From the NCBI GenBank assembly GCA_001931875.2, contig MSJH02000512.1, positions 189,941 to 253,940 on the forward strand: 64,000 bases of DNA. Direction: 5' to 3'. The notes below the pieces were generated by a model. That model worked only from the letters and a program-made list of their open reading frames with translations. It was not told the DNA's origin and did not search any database. The stretch is from Byssochlamys sp. IMV 00236 (Eukaryota > Ascomycota > Eurotiomycetes > Eurotiales > Thermoascaceae). Position numbers and translations under genes: made by a program. Of this stretch, positions 48,717-60,611 are shown in pieces (within the stretch, counting starts at the first letter, position 1; each line of letters starts with the position of its first letter).

Positions 48717-51700
48717 ATGTCTGGTTCCTCCATATCGATAGCCATCGACCCCGTGGCTCTCGTAACTACAGAATGCATCACAGTCACCTCTGCTATGCGC
48801 AAACATGCGCGATGGGCGCACTCCTCCGTCGCCGCCATCCTAGGTGGAAGCGGAGCTTCGAGAGTCTACGAGCGTGATACATCCGCCGCCTCCAGGGCCC
48901 AGAACGGCAATGCAACAGGGAAGTCGAATCCGAGGATTATGCCGTCAGAATTGGGCCCAACGACAGTTGAAGGAGACAGTGCATTTGCCAGTCGATGGGG
49001 GTTGCGGGGAAAGAAAGGCAAGAGCATGCAAGACAATCCCTTGATGGCTGCCTTCACGCGTTTGCGGAGCGATCTTAAAGGTTGCAAGGATATTCGCACA
49101 TTCGATACACCGGCATTATTGCATCCATTTCTCCAGGTTATTCGCTCTTCTTCCACGTCGGCCCCAATTACGTCGTTGGCCCTGATTGCCATCACGAAGT
49201 TCTTCGCCTACAACATCATCAACCGCAACTCTCCCAGGCTTTCAATGGCGATGCAACTTCTATCAGCTGCGATTACACACTGCCGCTTTGAAGCCAGTGA
49301 CTCTGCAGCGGATGAGATTGTCCTCCTACGGATCTTGAAACTGATGGAAGGAATGATATCGCGCCCCGAGGGCGAGCTCCTGGGCGATGAAAGTGTCTGT
49401 GAAATGATGGAGACCGGTCTCAGTATGTGCTGCCAGGTCCGCCTGTCAGAAGTCCTTCGCAGATCGGCGGAGATGGCCATGGTGAATATGTGCCAAGTCA
49501 TCTTCATGAGGCTTGCCCATCTGGACGACCGGGAGGAGCTGAGTCCGGACCAAGAAGGACAGAAGACAGACGAGGAGGCGGCTGCGGTCAAGATGGACCC
49601 GTCAGTGGACGGGAACACTGTGACATCCCAGCATCTGTCCGCTATGGGTTCAGATACGTCTCCGGAGAAAGAGGAGAAGGAGCGTGTGAGCGGAGAAGCG
49701 ACACCTGAACCTACGACAAATGGGAATGCGGTAGCGGCACCACCTGATCCGCAGGAAGACTCACAGGTTGAGGTGAAACCGTATTCCTTGCCGTCAATTC
49801 GGGAACTCTTTCGTGTCTTGGTAGACTTGTTGGACCCTCATAACCGCCAACATACAGATGCCATGCGAGTCATGGCCCTGAGGATAATCGATGTGGCTCT
49901 TGAGGTGGCAGGCCCCTCGATTGCTAGAAACCCGAGTCTTGCGGTCTTGGCTCAAGATGATCTCTGCCGTCATCTCTTCCAGCTGGTGAGGTCTGAGAGT
50001 ATAGCTATCCTGACAGGCTCACTACGAGTAGCGGGAACGCTGCTGTCGACTTGCCGCCCAGTCCTGAAGCTTCAGCAAGAGCTGTATCTGTCATATCTCG
50101 TCGCATGTCTCCATCCTCGAGTTGATATTCCGAGGGAGCCCGGAATCGACCCGTCACTCTACGATGGAGTCCCGCAGGCGCCTAAATTGGTGAAGCCGCC
50201 CCCATCACAGACCAGTAGTGGCAGATCCACGCCGATTCCCGTTAAAGATCGACAGAAGCTCGGACTCGAAGGCGGTTCTAGGAGGCCTGAGGCCAGAGAA
50301 GCTATGGTTGAGAGCATTGGGGTCTTAGCTCGGATTCCAACCTTCATGGTTGAGCTCTTTGTCAATTATGACTGTCAGGTGGATAGAGCAGATCTGTGTG
50401 AGGATATGGTTGGGCTTCTATCTCGAAACGCCTTCCCCGATTCCGCCACATGGAGCACGACGAATGTGCCTCCTCTTTGCCTGGATTCTCTTTTGGGTTA
50501 TATCCAATTCATCTCGGACAGACTCGAGGATGAACCGAAATTCGAAGGCTATCCTGACCCGGAACGTCTGAGACGTCAACGGGAAAAGAAGAAGATTATC
50601 ATCAAGGGTGCAACGAAGTTCAACGAGGACCCCAAGGCAGGAATCGCCTATTTAGCATCGCAAGGGATAATAGAAAACCCCGACGACCCAACTTTGGTCG
50701 CAGGGTTCCTGAAAGGGACGGCCCGCATATCGAAAAAGATTCTAGGAGAATTCATCTCCAAGAGGAACAACGAAGAGTTATTGGATGCGTTCGTTGAATT
50801 ATTCGATTTCTCCGGCAAGACTGTCGTCGATGCTCTCAGAGAGCTACTTGGATCTTTCCGCTTGCCAGGTGAAGCTCCTTTGATCTCTCGGATCGTAACT
50901 ACATTTTCCGAGAAATACATGGCCAAAGCCAACCCCGAAGGCGTGGCTGATAAGGATGCACTCTTTGTTCTGACGTACGCCATTATCATGCTAAACACAG
51001 ACCTATACAATCCAAACGTGAAGTCTCAAAACCGCATGACATATATTGACTTCGCGAAGAACCTGCGGGGTGTTAACGGCGGCAGGGATTTCGCGCCGGA
51101 ATTTCTCCAAGAAATTTACGACTCCATCAAGCAGAACGAGATCATCTTGCCTGACGAGCATGAGAGCAAAGATGCGTTCGAATATGCTTGGAAGGAACTG
51201 TTGCTAAAGACAGAGTCGGCGGGAGAACTGATAGTCTGCAACACCAACATCTATGATGCTGAGATGTTTGAGGCGACTTGGAAACCTGTCGTAGCCACCC
51301 TCTCTTATGTTTTCATGTCAGCGTCTGATGATGCCGTCTTCTCGAGGGTGGTTATGGGCTTTGACCAATGCGCCCAAATAGCTGCTAAGTACGGCTTGAC
51401 CGAGGCGTTTGATCGCATAATCTACTGTCTCAGCTCTATCAGCACGCTTGCGACTGATACGCCGTCTAATACATCTTTGAATACAGAAGTCCAGGCAGGA
51501 AAGAAGAGCGTCATGGTGAGCGAGCTTGCAGTCAAGTTTGGTCGAGACTTTAGAGCACAGTTAGCCACTGTCGTTCTGTTTCGTGTGCTTGCTGGAAACG
51601 AGCCCATTGTTCGACAAAGCTGGAAATATGTCATCCGAATCCTCACGAACTTATTCATCAACTCCCTCATACCGCCGCTCGACGATAGCGTCAATGCCAT

Positions 51701-53735
51701 GCTGGATGTTCCCCCAATTCCTCTGCAACCGCCCTCTCAAGTAGTTGAACGAGATAATCGTTCGAGCGAAGCGGGACTTTTGTCTGCATTCACGTCATAC
51801 CTGTCGAGCTATGCGGCTGATGACCCCCCTGAGCCCTCTGATGAGGAACTGGACAACACTTTGTGTACAGTTGACTGTGTCAGCGCGTGTTCCATAGAGA
51901 ATATATTGGCCGATATGAAGTAAGTTTGCTCTATTTCATTGACGTGAGTGCTACTTACATTACGATACAGGACGCTTCCATTGTCTTCGTTGACTGCACT
52001 GACCGATGCTTTATTATCGGAGTTGCCTGACGAGTCCCCAGCTGTTATTGTTGTGAAACCAGAGCGCCCGACCTCTAGTGCATCCCGTTTCTCTACGGGC
52101 AAACCCAATCCTGAGGGTCCTATCTACAATCCTAACATGGTTTACATTCTGGAATTGGCAACGCTCCTGTCCTTGCGTGATGATGAAACAATGCAAGCCA
52201 TAGGTGAAAACGTGGCTGGCTCACTACGAGACATTGTACGAGATAGCCAGAACTTCCACCCCATAGTGATTTCGCGGGTTGTAAGTTATCTCTTGAGCCT
52301 TTTACGTGTGGGCTATGTGAGTATTTCCATCTGTACACTTCGTGTCCTTGACTAACGAGCTATAGGAACAACCATTCATGCGTGTGCCTGTTGTTCTTCA
52401 CTGCATGTCTAGTTTCGACCAGGACATGTTGGAGCGTTGTGCGGTACCTATTGTCAAGGGCCTTTCGCGGTGCATTGGAAGTTCTAGTGCTCTGAGGAAT
52501 GTGCTCACAATATCCCCGGATTTCTGGTCTATCCTACAGAGGCTGCATCAGCATGATGAGTCTGCGGGCCTGGTCTTCGAACTGCTCCAGACCATTGTCG
52601 ACTCGACCCCACCAACAATAACTGCTGATAATTTTGAATCTGCTGTTGCACTCGCCAATGATTTCGCGAGTGCAGGCAGCGTAGGTGCTATTGAGGAGCG
52701 CCAGAGGGACGCTCTAGCACGACGTTCCAAAGTCAAACAGGTCAAAGCCAGGTACGTAAGCATCTGTCATCTTTTATAAGTTTAATACTCATGAAAACAG
52801 TGAAAATAAAACAGTAATGCGAGGTGTAAAAGCGATAGGCCTCATCTATCAGATGACAAGTCGGGTGCCCTCGCTCATCCAACAATCCCATCTCGAAAAG
52901 AGCGAAGGTCAGTAAAAATAGTCATATATCGGGCAGTATCGAAGCATCGATGCTAATATTCTCTGCAGCTTGGGCGGCATACTGGTCCCCTATTTTCCAG
53001 TCTCTGACAACACAGTGTATCAATCCCTGTCGTGATGTCAGACATCATGCGGTGTCAGCTCTGCAACGGTGTCTGCTGTCCCTCGACCTCGCTTCAACCG
53101 ATCACAAGGAATGGACCGCTGTGTTCGATGAAGTGCTTTTCCCACTTATCCTGCGACTCCTCAAACCAGAGGTGTACCACTCAGATCCCATCGGAATGAG
53201 TGAAACTCGTGTGCAAGCAGCGACGCTTGTGTGCAAGATCTATCTCCGCTATCTTGATCAGCTGCCCGAACGGGACGGGCTGCTAGACATGTGGGTGAAG
53301 ATTTTGGATATTCTGGATAGGATGATGAACAGCGGACAAGGAGATAGTCTTGTATGTCACCGGATTCTCTGATGATTTTCTATGTTACGATTCCAAACTG
53401 ACTCTTGAAAGGAGGAAGCGATTCCCGAAAGCCTCAAGAATATACTCCTCGTCATGGCCGATGGAGGATATCTTGCTCCACCATACCAGGATCCCACCAA
53501 AGAGAAGATCTGGACCGAGACGCGAAAGCGATTGGATCGGTTCCTTCCTCATCTCTTTACGGAAATATTTCCGGAGTCCAGAGAGAGGTCGGCGCCGGGG
53601 TCAGCTCTGGGCTCACCTCTCCCAGTCCCAGACAAGACCAGCGACAATAGAGGCCACGATGAACAAAATGACTCACCTATCGCTCCAGTTCCTGCAGATA
53701 CCCAACCAATGGCGGTCGAAAGCGAGGTGGACTAA
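48717..53735 (+). CDS. Arf guanine-nucleotide exchange factor, Gea/GBF1 family (Sec7 domain)
   Basis: This Golgi exchange factor loads GTP on Arf1 and drives COPI traffic; it is the family inhibited by brefeldin A. Exons are 48717-51919, 51971-52316, 52366-52751, 52801-52907, 52969-53351 and 53412-53735, giving 1582 residues, the normal length for GBF1/Gea. The start follows CACCATG. The N-terminus PVALVTTECITVTSAMRKHARWAH is the conserved Gea DCB dimerisation segment. The Sec7 domain spans about residues 665-805 and holds the glutamic-finger motif FRLPGEAP near 714. HDS-type helical repeats fill the rest. The conserved N-terminal segment separates it from the late-Golgi Sec7/HypB family. A tail rich in Pro/Ser/Asp ends the protein. 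No defect is seen. Confidence 0.93.
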
Positions 53736-54152
53736 ACGCATTAGCATTTCTTGGGATGACTTTTTTTTCTCTTCATTCTTTCTTTATCCTTGATGGGATT
53801 ACTTTCAGCATAGCCGGTCTCTGTAAATTATTTGCTGTGCGTATGCTGTGCCGTTTACATGCAGTGTCTGGCTCAGGGCGAATTCTGTTGAGAACTAACG
53901 CCATAATATTATATTCAGAGGCCATTTGGTTTGATGCAGGCACATACAACCTTTTCATTTCGCATGGATTTTAGACTGTTTATACAGTATAGAACTATGT
54001 GATGAAACAGCTCAATATAATTAGCTGCAAGTGGCAACTCTCGATTATATATGCTTGAATAATAATTTATGTGAAGCAAAAATAATTAGAACATGCCGAC
54101 AACAGGCGTAGAATTAATTTCTGAAAAGAAAAAAAGAAATTTAGTGTTGCTT
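53736..54152. other. Intergenic region, Gea 3' flank to tRNA-Gly
   Basis: AT-rich 3' flank without a supported gene. An A-rich run just left of the tRNA (54126-54140) reads as a T-run on the minus strand and fits the pol III terminator of the tRNA-Gly. Confidence 0.5.
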
Positions 54153-54223
54153 TGCATCATCCGTGAATCGAACACGGGCCTCGTCGATGGCAACGACGAA
54201 TTCTACCACTAGACCAATGATGC
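54153..54223 (-). tRNA. tRNA-Gly(GCC)
   Basis: Read on the minus strand it begins GCATCAT and ends ATGATGC, a complete acceptor stem, with discriminator A. The D-arm has TGGTCTAGTGGTA. The anticodon stem CGTCG/CGACG encloses TTGCCAT with anticodon GCC. The T-arm is CCGTG TTCGATT CACGG. There is no intron. It decodes GGC and GGU. It lies 174 bases before the U1A-like start, on the opposite strand. Confidence 0.95.
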
Positions 54224-54397
54224 TTGTTATGATAAGTCCTATTTTTCTTGAATTATAATACCGTATCCTCATAAAAGCGTCATGGAGAAGGTACCTCCAC
54301 ACCTGCATGTCCTCAGTTGAGCTAATATACGGAATGTCACGAAGCTCTAATCGAACGACAAAAGGCTGCGCAAACAGAGTTGTCCGCCGTCGCAACC

Positions 54398-55518
54398 ATG
54401 CCTGCATTAGCAGTGCCTTCCGGGAACCCCCCGAATCCAACGTAAGTTTATGGCTCTGCTTCTTTACGTCCATACAGACCAGATCGCTAACTCCAAGTTT
54501 CCATTTTCCAGTGTCTATGTTCGTGAAACACCTACCCTTCCTCGGACCTTGCACAAAACCTCGTTGTTATTGTAGTCGTCGCGTTTGGACTTTATATAAC
54601 TTTCATCGCATCGGAAATCAAATAGGGACGTTTCTAATTTTACTCATCTAGGTCCGCAATCTTGAAGAACGCGTCAAGATCGACCAACTGAAAGAAGCTC
54701 TGCAAGAGATCTTTGAGGAATATGGTACCATCATCGAAATAATCGCCAAGAAAAACCTGAAGGCCAAGGGCCAGGCGTTCATTGTCTTTGACTCTGTTGA
54801 TTCGGCAACTCGCGCCATCGAGGAGGTGAATGGTTTCGAACTGTTCGAGAAGCCGATGATGTTGGATTATGCGAAGTCGAGGAGCGATGCGACGGTCTTG
54901 AGAGAGGGAGGTCCTGAGGAACTTGATGCTCACAAGAGGAGGAGATTGGCTGAGAAAGGTGTGTCTCTTTATTTCTTTTTTCGGTGGTTTTGCGTCTTGG
55001 TTTCACGTGTTTCTTGATGTTGAGATTACATGATTCTTGACGTCTCTGGCTGGGTTATAGCTTTTACTTTTCTGAAGGTCTACGCGTTGCTAACATCTTC
55101 TCTCTTCTTTCAATCAGAGCGCAAACAAGCCCAGGAAGCCCTCGAAGCACAGAAGAAACTCAAGCGTCCTGCTGGTCCTGCCGGAGCCGAACCCGGCCGT
55201 CCAGCCAAGGCTGCGAGAGGCGCGGGTCTCAAGCCTTCCAATGCCGCTGCTGGTGCCGTTATTCCAGACGAATACCTTCCCCCGAACAAGATTCTGTTCC
55301 TCCGGGATCTGCCAGACAACGCAGACCAGGAGAGCCTCACCGCGATCTTCGGCCGGTTCGAGGGTTTCCAGGAGGTTCGGTTGGTACCAGGACGGAAAGG
55401 GATCGCATTCGTCGAGTACGAGAACGAGACGGGTGCGATCAGTGCGAAAGAAGCTACGTCTGGGATGCCCATGGGAGACAATGGCAAGCCTATCCGCGTT
55501 ACGTACCAGAGACAATGA
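54398..55518 (+). CDS. Two-RRM spliceosomal protein, U1A/U2B''-like
   Basis: U1A and U2B'' bind stem-loops of U1 or U2 snRNA. Exons are 54398-54441, 54512-54518, 54652-54958 and 55118-55518, giving 252 residues. The second exon is only 7 nt, needed to read PNPT-VY-VRNLEERVKIDQLKEAL, the conserved start of RRM1. RRM1 (about 15-95) has RNP2-like VYVRNL and RNP1 KGQAFIVF. A Lys/Ala-rich linker follows. RRM2 (about 175-250) has ILFLRDLP and KGIAFVEY. Filamentous fungi commonly carry one such protein for both snRNPs, so I leave U1 versus U2 open. The donor after the microexon is the weak GTTCGT. The Syf1 splicing factor gene lies 2 kb downstream. Confidence 0.88.
54512..54518 (+). other. 7-nt coding microexon
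   Basis: TGTCTAT lies between a CCATTTTCCAG acceptor and a GTTCGT donor. It completes a Thr codon and supplies Val-Tyr of the RRM1 RNP2 strand. Skipping it shifts the frame. Confidence 0.75.
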
Positions 55519-55806
55519 GCTTCCTACTACCATGCTATGGTCGGGCAAGATCTGTTTCCCGGCTTGGGCTTGTTACGGCGTTTGGCAGGGTTTTCTCATC
55601 TTTCTTGAGATTTTTATAACTGGATCTAAGGATGTGGGGTTTAGTTCGTTAGAAAATAAGGCACGCTTTTTTCCTTTTCGCAAAAGTATGGCCAATTCGA
55701 TGATAAAGCAAGCAGAGTGTGGCTATGGTCGTTGCAACAGATACATCCTAGCAAATGTACAGTATTTGGAAAGACAAGCATAAAGACATGGCGGCAAAGG
55801 AAATGC

Positions 55807-57015
55807 TCAGAAAATGACGTCCGCGTCTTGCTGCTCTCCCAAGACATCTGGGGTTGGTCCCAGCTCCCCTTGCGCTTGAACAGCTGCCTCGACCGTGCCC
55901 ATTTCTGTGGCGTCAGCCTGGTGCCGCTTGGCAAGCATCTCAGCATCTGCAGCAGCAGTGTCTCGCTGTTTCTTATTCGACACCTTCTTTAGACGGTAGA
56001 ACTCTTCTCTGTCGAGTTCATCGAGTTCGGAGTTAATGTCTAGAACCAGTCAGTCAGTGACAGCCTATATAGGGTAAGGGGCGAATAGACTGACATTTGA
56101 TCGTATTCTCTGTCCTAGGAATGATAACATGTTCACTGCAGCTGTCAGTACCACACCCAAATACACAAGCAATAGAACGGCCATGGAAGTTCATACATAG
56201 CATTTACTATAATTCCAAGTTAGTATATTGTTGGCATTATAAAAGATTGAACGGAGTACATACCTCTTCGGTTCACGACCTTGATGACTTCGTCGAGGAT
56301 GATGAAAGCAGTCTGAATGACAAAGCATTAGGTATAACCTTATCAATCGGGGACATCAGAGAACCACATACCTGCAGACTTGCAAGCTCAACCAAGGTCT
56401 CCACGGCTCTGGCGTAGGTCTCTCGAGACCGCTGCACTTGCTGACCACCCTTTCCGAGACCGGTCAATCCGAAGTCGTTTACGCCCTCCTCGATGTAGCT
56501 TTCGAACTGAGGCAGGAAGACACCCGAGACGTTCTCCTGTTTCGTCCGTACACGGAAGCGGGCTTGTTTGGCCGACTCCTGCACCTGATATCCGATGTCT
56601 CCACCGACAGCGTACGAAACTTCTGCTAGCGAGAATGCAGCTATCTGCATAACACGTCCCATCTTCCGCTTGGCTTCATCGATGCGTCTGGTGATATCTA
56701 GCAGCGGACATTAGTGGTCACAATGCGGGGAAACGTTGCGCTGGTCGTAGCTTACCGCGGAAACGCCTATGAAGTGAACAAGTCAGCAATATAAATTGGT
56801 AAACCACAGGAGAGATTCGTACTTTGTCAAAGCTTCACTCTTCCTTTTGAGTAAGCTGTGGCCAACTTCTGCACCCTTGAGCTTGCTCTTCATCAACCCC
56901 AACGACTGGCGAGTCGGGAAGACTGCCTCGCGGCCCTTGATTATTTGGCGTCAGTGGAATGCCATTCATTCAAGTACTGCCAAATCAATTAAAGACTCAC
57001 CACAGCGCCAGACAT
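55807..57015 (-). CDS. vma8: V-ATPase V1 subunit D
   Basis: Subunit D is the central rotor shaft of the V1 sector that couples ATP hydrolysis to proton pumping into vacuoles. Eight minus-strand exons are needed: 57015-57001, 56935-56823, 56766-56756, 56697-56372, 56312-56264, 56206-56197, 56135-56095 and 56039-55807. They give 265 residues, the family size. Typical segments are REAVFPTRQSLGLMKSKLKGA near the start, LTKRFRDITRRIDEAKRKMGRVMQ, the coiled-coil helix ending in VVNRRVNAIEHVIIPRTENTIKYI, and EFYRLKKVSNKKQRD. Two internal exons are just 11 and 10 nt. The C-terminal tail (about 40 residues) is acidic and less conserved. It is convergent with the U1A-like gene and divergent from syf1. 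Confidence 0.93.
56197..56206 (-). other. 10-nt coding microexon of vma8
   Basis: On the minus strand TAAATGCTAT sits between ATTATAG and GTATGA. It joins NRR to the start of IEHVIIPR (R-V-N-A-I), as the family requires. Confidence 0.75.
56756..56766 (-). other. 11-nt coding microexon of vma8
   Basis: On the minus strand GCGTTTCCGCG sits between TTCATAG and GTAAGC. It encodes the RFR of LTKRFRD, a strictly conserved stretch, and is needed to keep frame. Confidence 0.8.
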
Positions 57016-57334
57016 GGCTGATGTGTCAATGGGAACAGCGCAGCGTAAAAGGAGTTTGGAATAAACAACTGGCTGTATCAGCGGCGCATGACGATAGGCG
57101 ATACGGAGCTTGGACCAGCTCGGCGGGCCGTCCTGGGATGCGATAACTCACGTGATGGGATGCGCGACTTCGTCTGCCCGTCAGCAGCACTGCAGCCTAT
57201 CGAGAAAGATCCCCCGCCTCCACGATATACACAGCTTTGCTCCGGGTGCTGACCGTCTGGAGGTCTTCGCTCACTCGAGTGGCGCAATGCCAGGGACCCT
57301 GTTGCCCCCGAGATCGCAGCGGCACCACGCACAA
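57016..57334. promoter_or_regulatory. Bidirectional promoter region, vma8 / syf1
   Basis: A 319-base spacer between two divergent start codons must hold both promoters and leaders. No individual site is named. Confidence 0.55.
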
Positions 57335-60054
57335 ATGGAGCGAACATCAGCTTCCCAGCCGGATCTTTACTTGATCGTGAGTACCGCGGACCTTGACATT
57401 AAGACCATGATACTGACTTCTCTTTGTCATAGTCGGATCAGGATATCGTGTATGAGCAGGATCTGCTCCGAGATCCCGGCAGCGTCACACCATGGCTGGC
57501 TTATATCGAGTTCAAACAGCAGCATGGGACGCTTTACGAGCAGGCGTTCGTAAGTAGGAGATCCCCGCGCTGGCTGAAGCTTTCGACTGACAATCAATAC
57601 CAGGTCATGGAACGCGCTTGCAAGCAGCTGCCTAGGTCATACAAGCTGTGGAAGATGGTAAGTTCTTTGGCAATCGATTTTCTTTTCGCAGACAGATCAT
57701 ACTGACTTTTCACAGTACTTGGAATTCAGAGTGAATCATCTTCGAGGAAGAAATGCTGCTATACATCGCTCGGAGTATCAGAAGGTCAATGCATTATTCG
57801 AAAGGGCTCTTATTCTGTTGAACAAGATGCCCCGGATATGGGAGATGTATCTCTCCTTTCTCCTACAGCAGCCAATTGTAACGCAGACACGCCGCACATT
57901 CGACCGAGCGCTTCGTGCTCTACCAGTCACTCAACACAATCGAATCTGGAGGCTGTATAAACCGTTCGCGCGTTCTGCCTCGGGCGAGACTGCTGTAAAG
58001 ATCTACAGTCGATATATGCAGATCCACCCAGAGAACGCGGAGGAATATATCGATCTCCTCATCGAAATGGGCCACTACACCGAAGCTGTGAAGAGATATA
58101 TTGAGATTCTCGATAACCCCCGCTTTCAGTCAAAGCAAGGTAAAAGCCACTTTCAGCTGTGGAGTGAAATGGTCGAATTGCTTGTCAACAAGGCCAAGGA
58201 GATTGAAACCGGTGCCCACGTTGGAATCGATGTTGATGGCATCATCCGGAGTGGCATCGAACGTTTTGCTGATCAGCGAGGAAGGCTTTGGGCTGGCCTG
58301 GCTACCTACTGGATTACCAGGGGAAACTTCGAAAAGGCGCGAGATATCTTCGAAGAGGGTATCACTACCGTCATGACCGTTCGCGACTTCACTATGATCT
58401 TCGACTCGTATGTGGAGTTTGAGGAATCAGTTATTGGGAATCTCATGGAAGAGGCATCCGTTCGTGCTAGTAAGGGCAAGGTCGACGAAGATGCAGATCT
58501 CGACCTGGATCTTCGTATGCTGCGGTTTGAACAGCTTATGGACCGAAGACCTTTCTTGGTTAACGACGTCCTCTTGAGACAGAATCCGAACAATGTCATC
58601 GAATGGGAGAAGCGAGTTGCCTTATGGGGTGACAATAAAGCAGAGGTCGTTCAAACGTACACGAATGCCATTGCTGCGATCAACCCAAAGAAGGCGCACG
58701 GAAAGTTCCACGAACTCTGGGTGAATTATGCCAAGTTCTACGAGAAAGGCGGAGACCTCGATACTGCCAGGATTATCATGGACAAGTCTGTCAAAGTACC
58801 TTTCAAGACGGTAAACGAGCTGGCAGAAACCTGGTGCGAGTGGGCTGAAATGGAGCTACGAAATGAAAACTTCGACAAAGCAGTCGAGATCATGGCCAAA
58901 GCTACCCAGGCGCCGAAGAAGTCTACCGTGGATTACTTCGACGAGACTCTCTCACCGCAGCAACGAGTCCACAAGAGCTGGAAATTGTGGAGTTTCTATG
59001 TTGATCTTGTTGAGAGCGTCGGTACACTAGAAGAGACGAGGAAGATATATGAGCGTATCTTCGAGTTGCGAATCGCCACTCCCCAGACTGTGGTCAACTA
59101 TGCCAACCTCTTGGAGGAAAACAAGTATTTTGAAGAATCTTTCAAGGTCTACGAACGCGGTCTTGATCTTTTCAGCTATCCTGTGGCCTTTGAACTCTGG
59201 AACCTGTATTTGACGAAAGCCGTGGATAGGAAGATTTCGATCGAACGTCTACGAGATCTCTTCGAACAGGCTCTGGATGGATGCCCTCCGAAATTTGCAA
59301 AGGTGCTGTATTTGATGTATGGCAACCTCGAGGAAGAACGTGGTCTCGCAAGACACGCTATGAGAATATATGAAAGAGCTACCCGCGCTGTTTCCGACGA
59401 AGACAGGTTCGAAATGTTCGATTTCTATATCACGAAATCTGCGTCAAACTTCGGGTTGACGTCTACGAGACCAATCTATGAGCGTGCTATCGCGGCCCTG
59501 CCAGACAAGGAGGCAAAGGACATGTGTCTCAAGTTTGCAGAGATGGAGAGAAGATTGGGAGAGGTCGACCGTGCTCGTGCTATCTATGGCCACGCTTCCC
59601 AATTCTGCGACCCTCGAACAAACGCAGGTTTCTGGCAGAAATGGGAGGCTTTCGAAGTGCAGCACGGAAACGAAGATACTTTCAAGGAGATGCTTCGTAT
59701 CAAGCGAAGTGTGCAAGCTCAGTACAAGTATGTTTACCCTGAAACCATTGTTCTATGGATTGTGTCTAACAGCCGTTTTCTAGCACCGATGTCAACTTCA
59801 TCGCCTCTCAAGCAATTGCCCGCAGTCAGCAGCGAACAGAAGAAGGCATTCCGGAGACAGAAGAAGAGAAGGAACATGCAGATGCCATGGCTGCCTTGGA
59901 GCGACAAGCTCGCGCTCCCATCGGCTTCGTGGCTGCAAGCACCGGCCCGGAAGGCGGAAATCGACCCCCGCCCGCTGGACAAGAGCCCCAGCCTACTGCT
60001 CCTGTCAATCCGGATGCCATCAATCTGGATGAAGACATGGATGCCGAAGACTAA
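57335..60054 (+). CDS. syf1: Pre-mRNA splicing factor Syf1
   Basis: Syf1 is a HAT-repeat scaffold of the NineTeen complex (Prp19-associated) that stabilises the active spliceosome. Exons are 57335-57376, 57433-57549, 57604-57657, 57716-59727 and 59784-60054, giving 831 residues, the usual fungal length. HAT repeats run from about residue 20 to 740, with aromatic and Glu/Pro signature positions such as WLAYIEFKQQ, LWKMYLEFR, IWEMYLSF, LWVNYAKFYEKGGDLDTAR and ELWNLYLTKAV. The end is an acidic, Pro-rich tail, NLDEDMDAED. The last intron is required: without it the frame runs on past 60054 with non-conserved sequence to 60217. Clf1, the related HAT protein, is shorter, with repeats of different spacing. 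Confidence 0.94.
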
Positions 60055-60611
60055 GGGGGCGAATTCAGCCAATATCGTCCTCTCTTTTATGACCACCAAC
60101 GCATCTATCTCTGCGTACTACTACATAGTACATCACTCATATAGCCAGCTATACGTCACGCAAGACATCTCATCTACTCACGTATCCCTTCATTTCCTCA
60201 ATCAGATACATTACTGAACATACACATGGCGTTATTATTTCCTTTGTGGACTTTCATATTTTGTTTTTTCGACTGGAAATCTCTCCGATCAGATTGATCC
60301 TAACTCCCACTCAGTTGCTTTGATGTACTCAATAACTCCTTTCGGTCCCATTGTGGATATGTATCGCTGCAATATACCATGAACGCTATATTGCCGTTCT
60401 TGAAGCCGTTTTATTACGTTCCTTAGTTTCTTCTGTTTGCCCTAGACTGTAAAGCAATTCAATTGGAGGTCCCCATGATATAGCTAGATAGCTATTAAAT
60501 AGTTTTATTTCGTCAAGTAATTACGTGTTGGTTAAATGCTGCTCCAGTTATGTCTTCAAGTCACAGGGAGTGCATATTCACGTGCGAGACCCACAATAAC
60601 TCTAGATCAGC
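60055..60611. other. Convergent 3' flanks of syf1 and tubulin cofactor D
   Basis: AT-rich stretch with both 3' UTRs. No gene or RNA is supported. Confidence 0.5.

Noticed and set aside
60055..60217. C-terminal extension of the Syf1 frame to 60217
   Set aside because: Reading through the last intron gives a non-conserved tail. Splicing at 59727/59784 restores the known Syf1 C-terminus with an acidic end at 60054.
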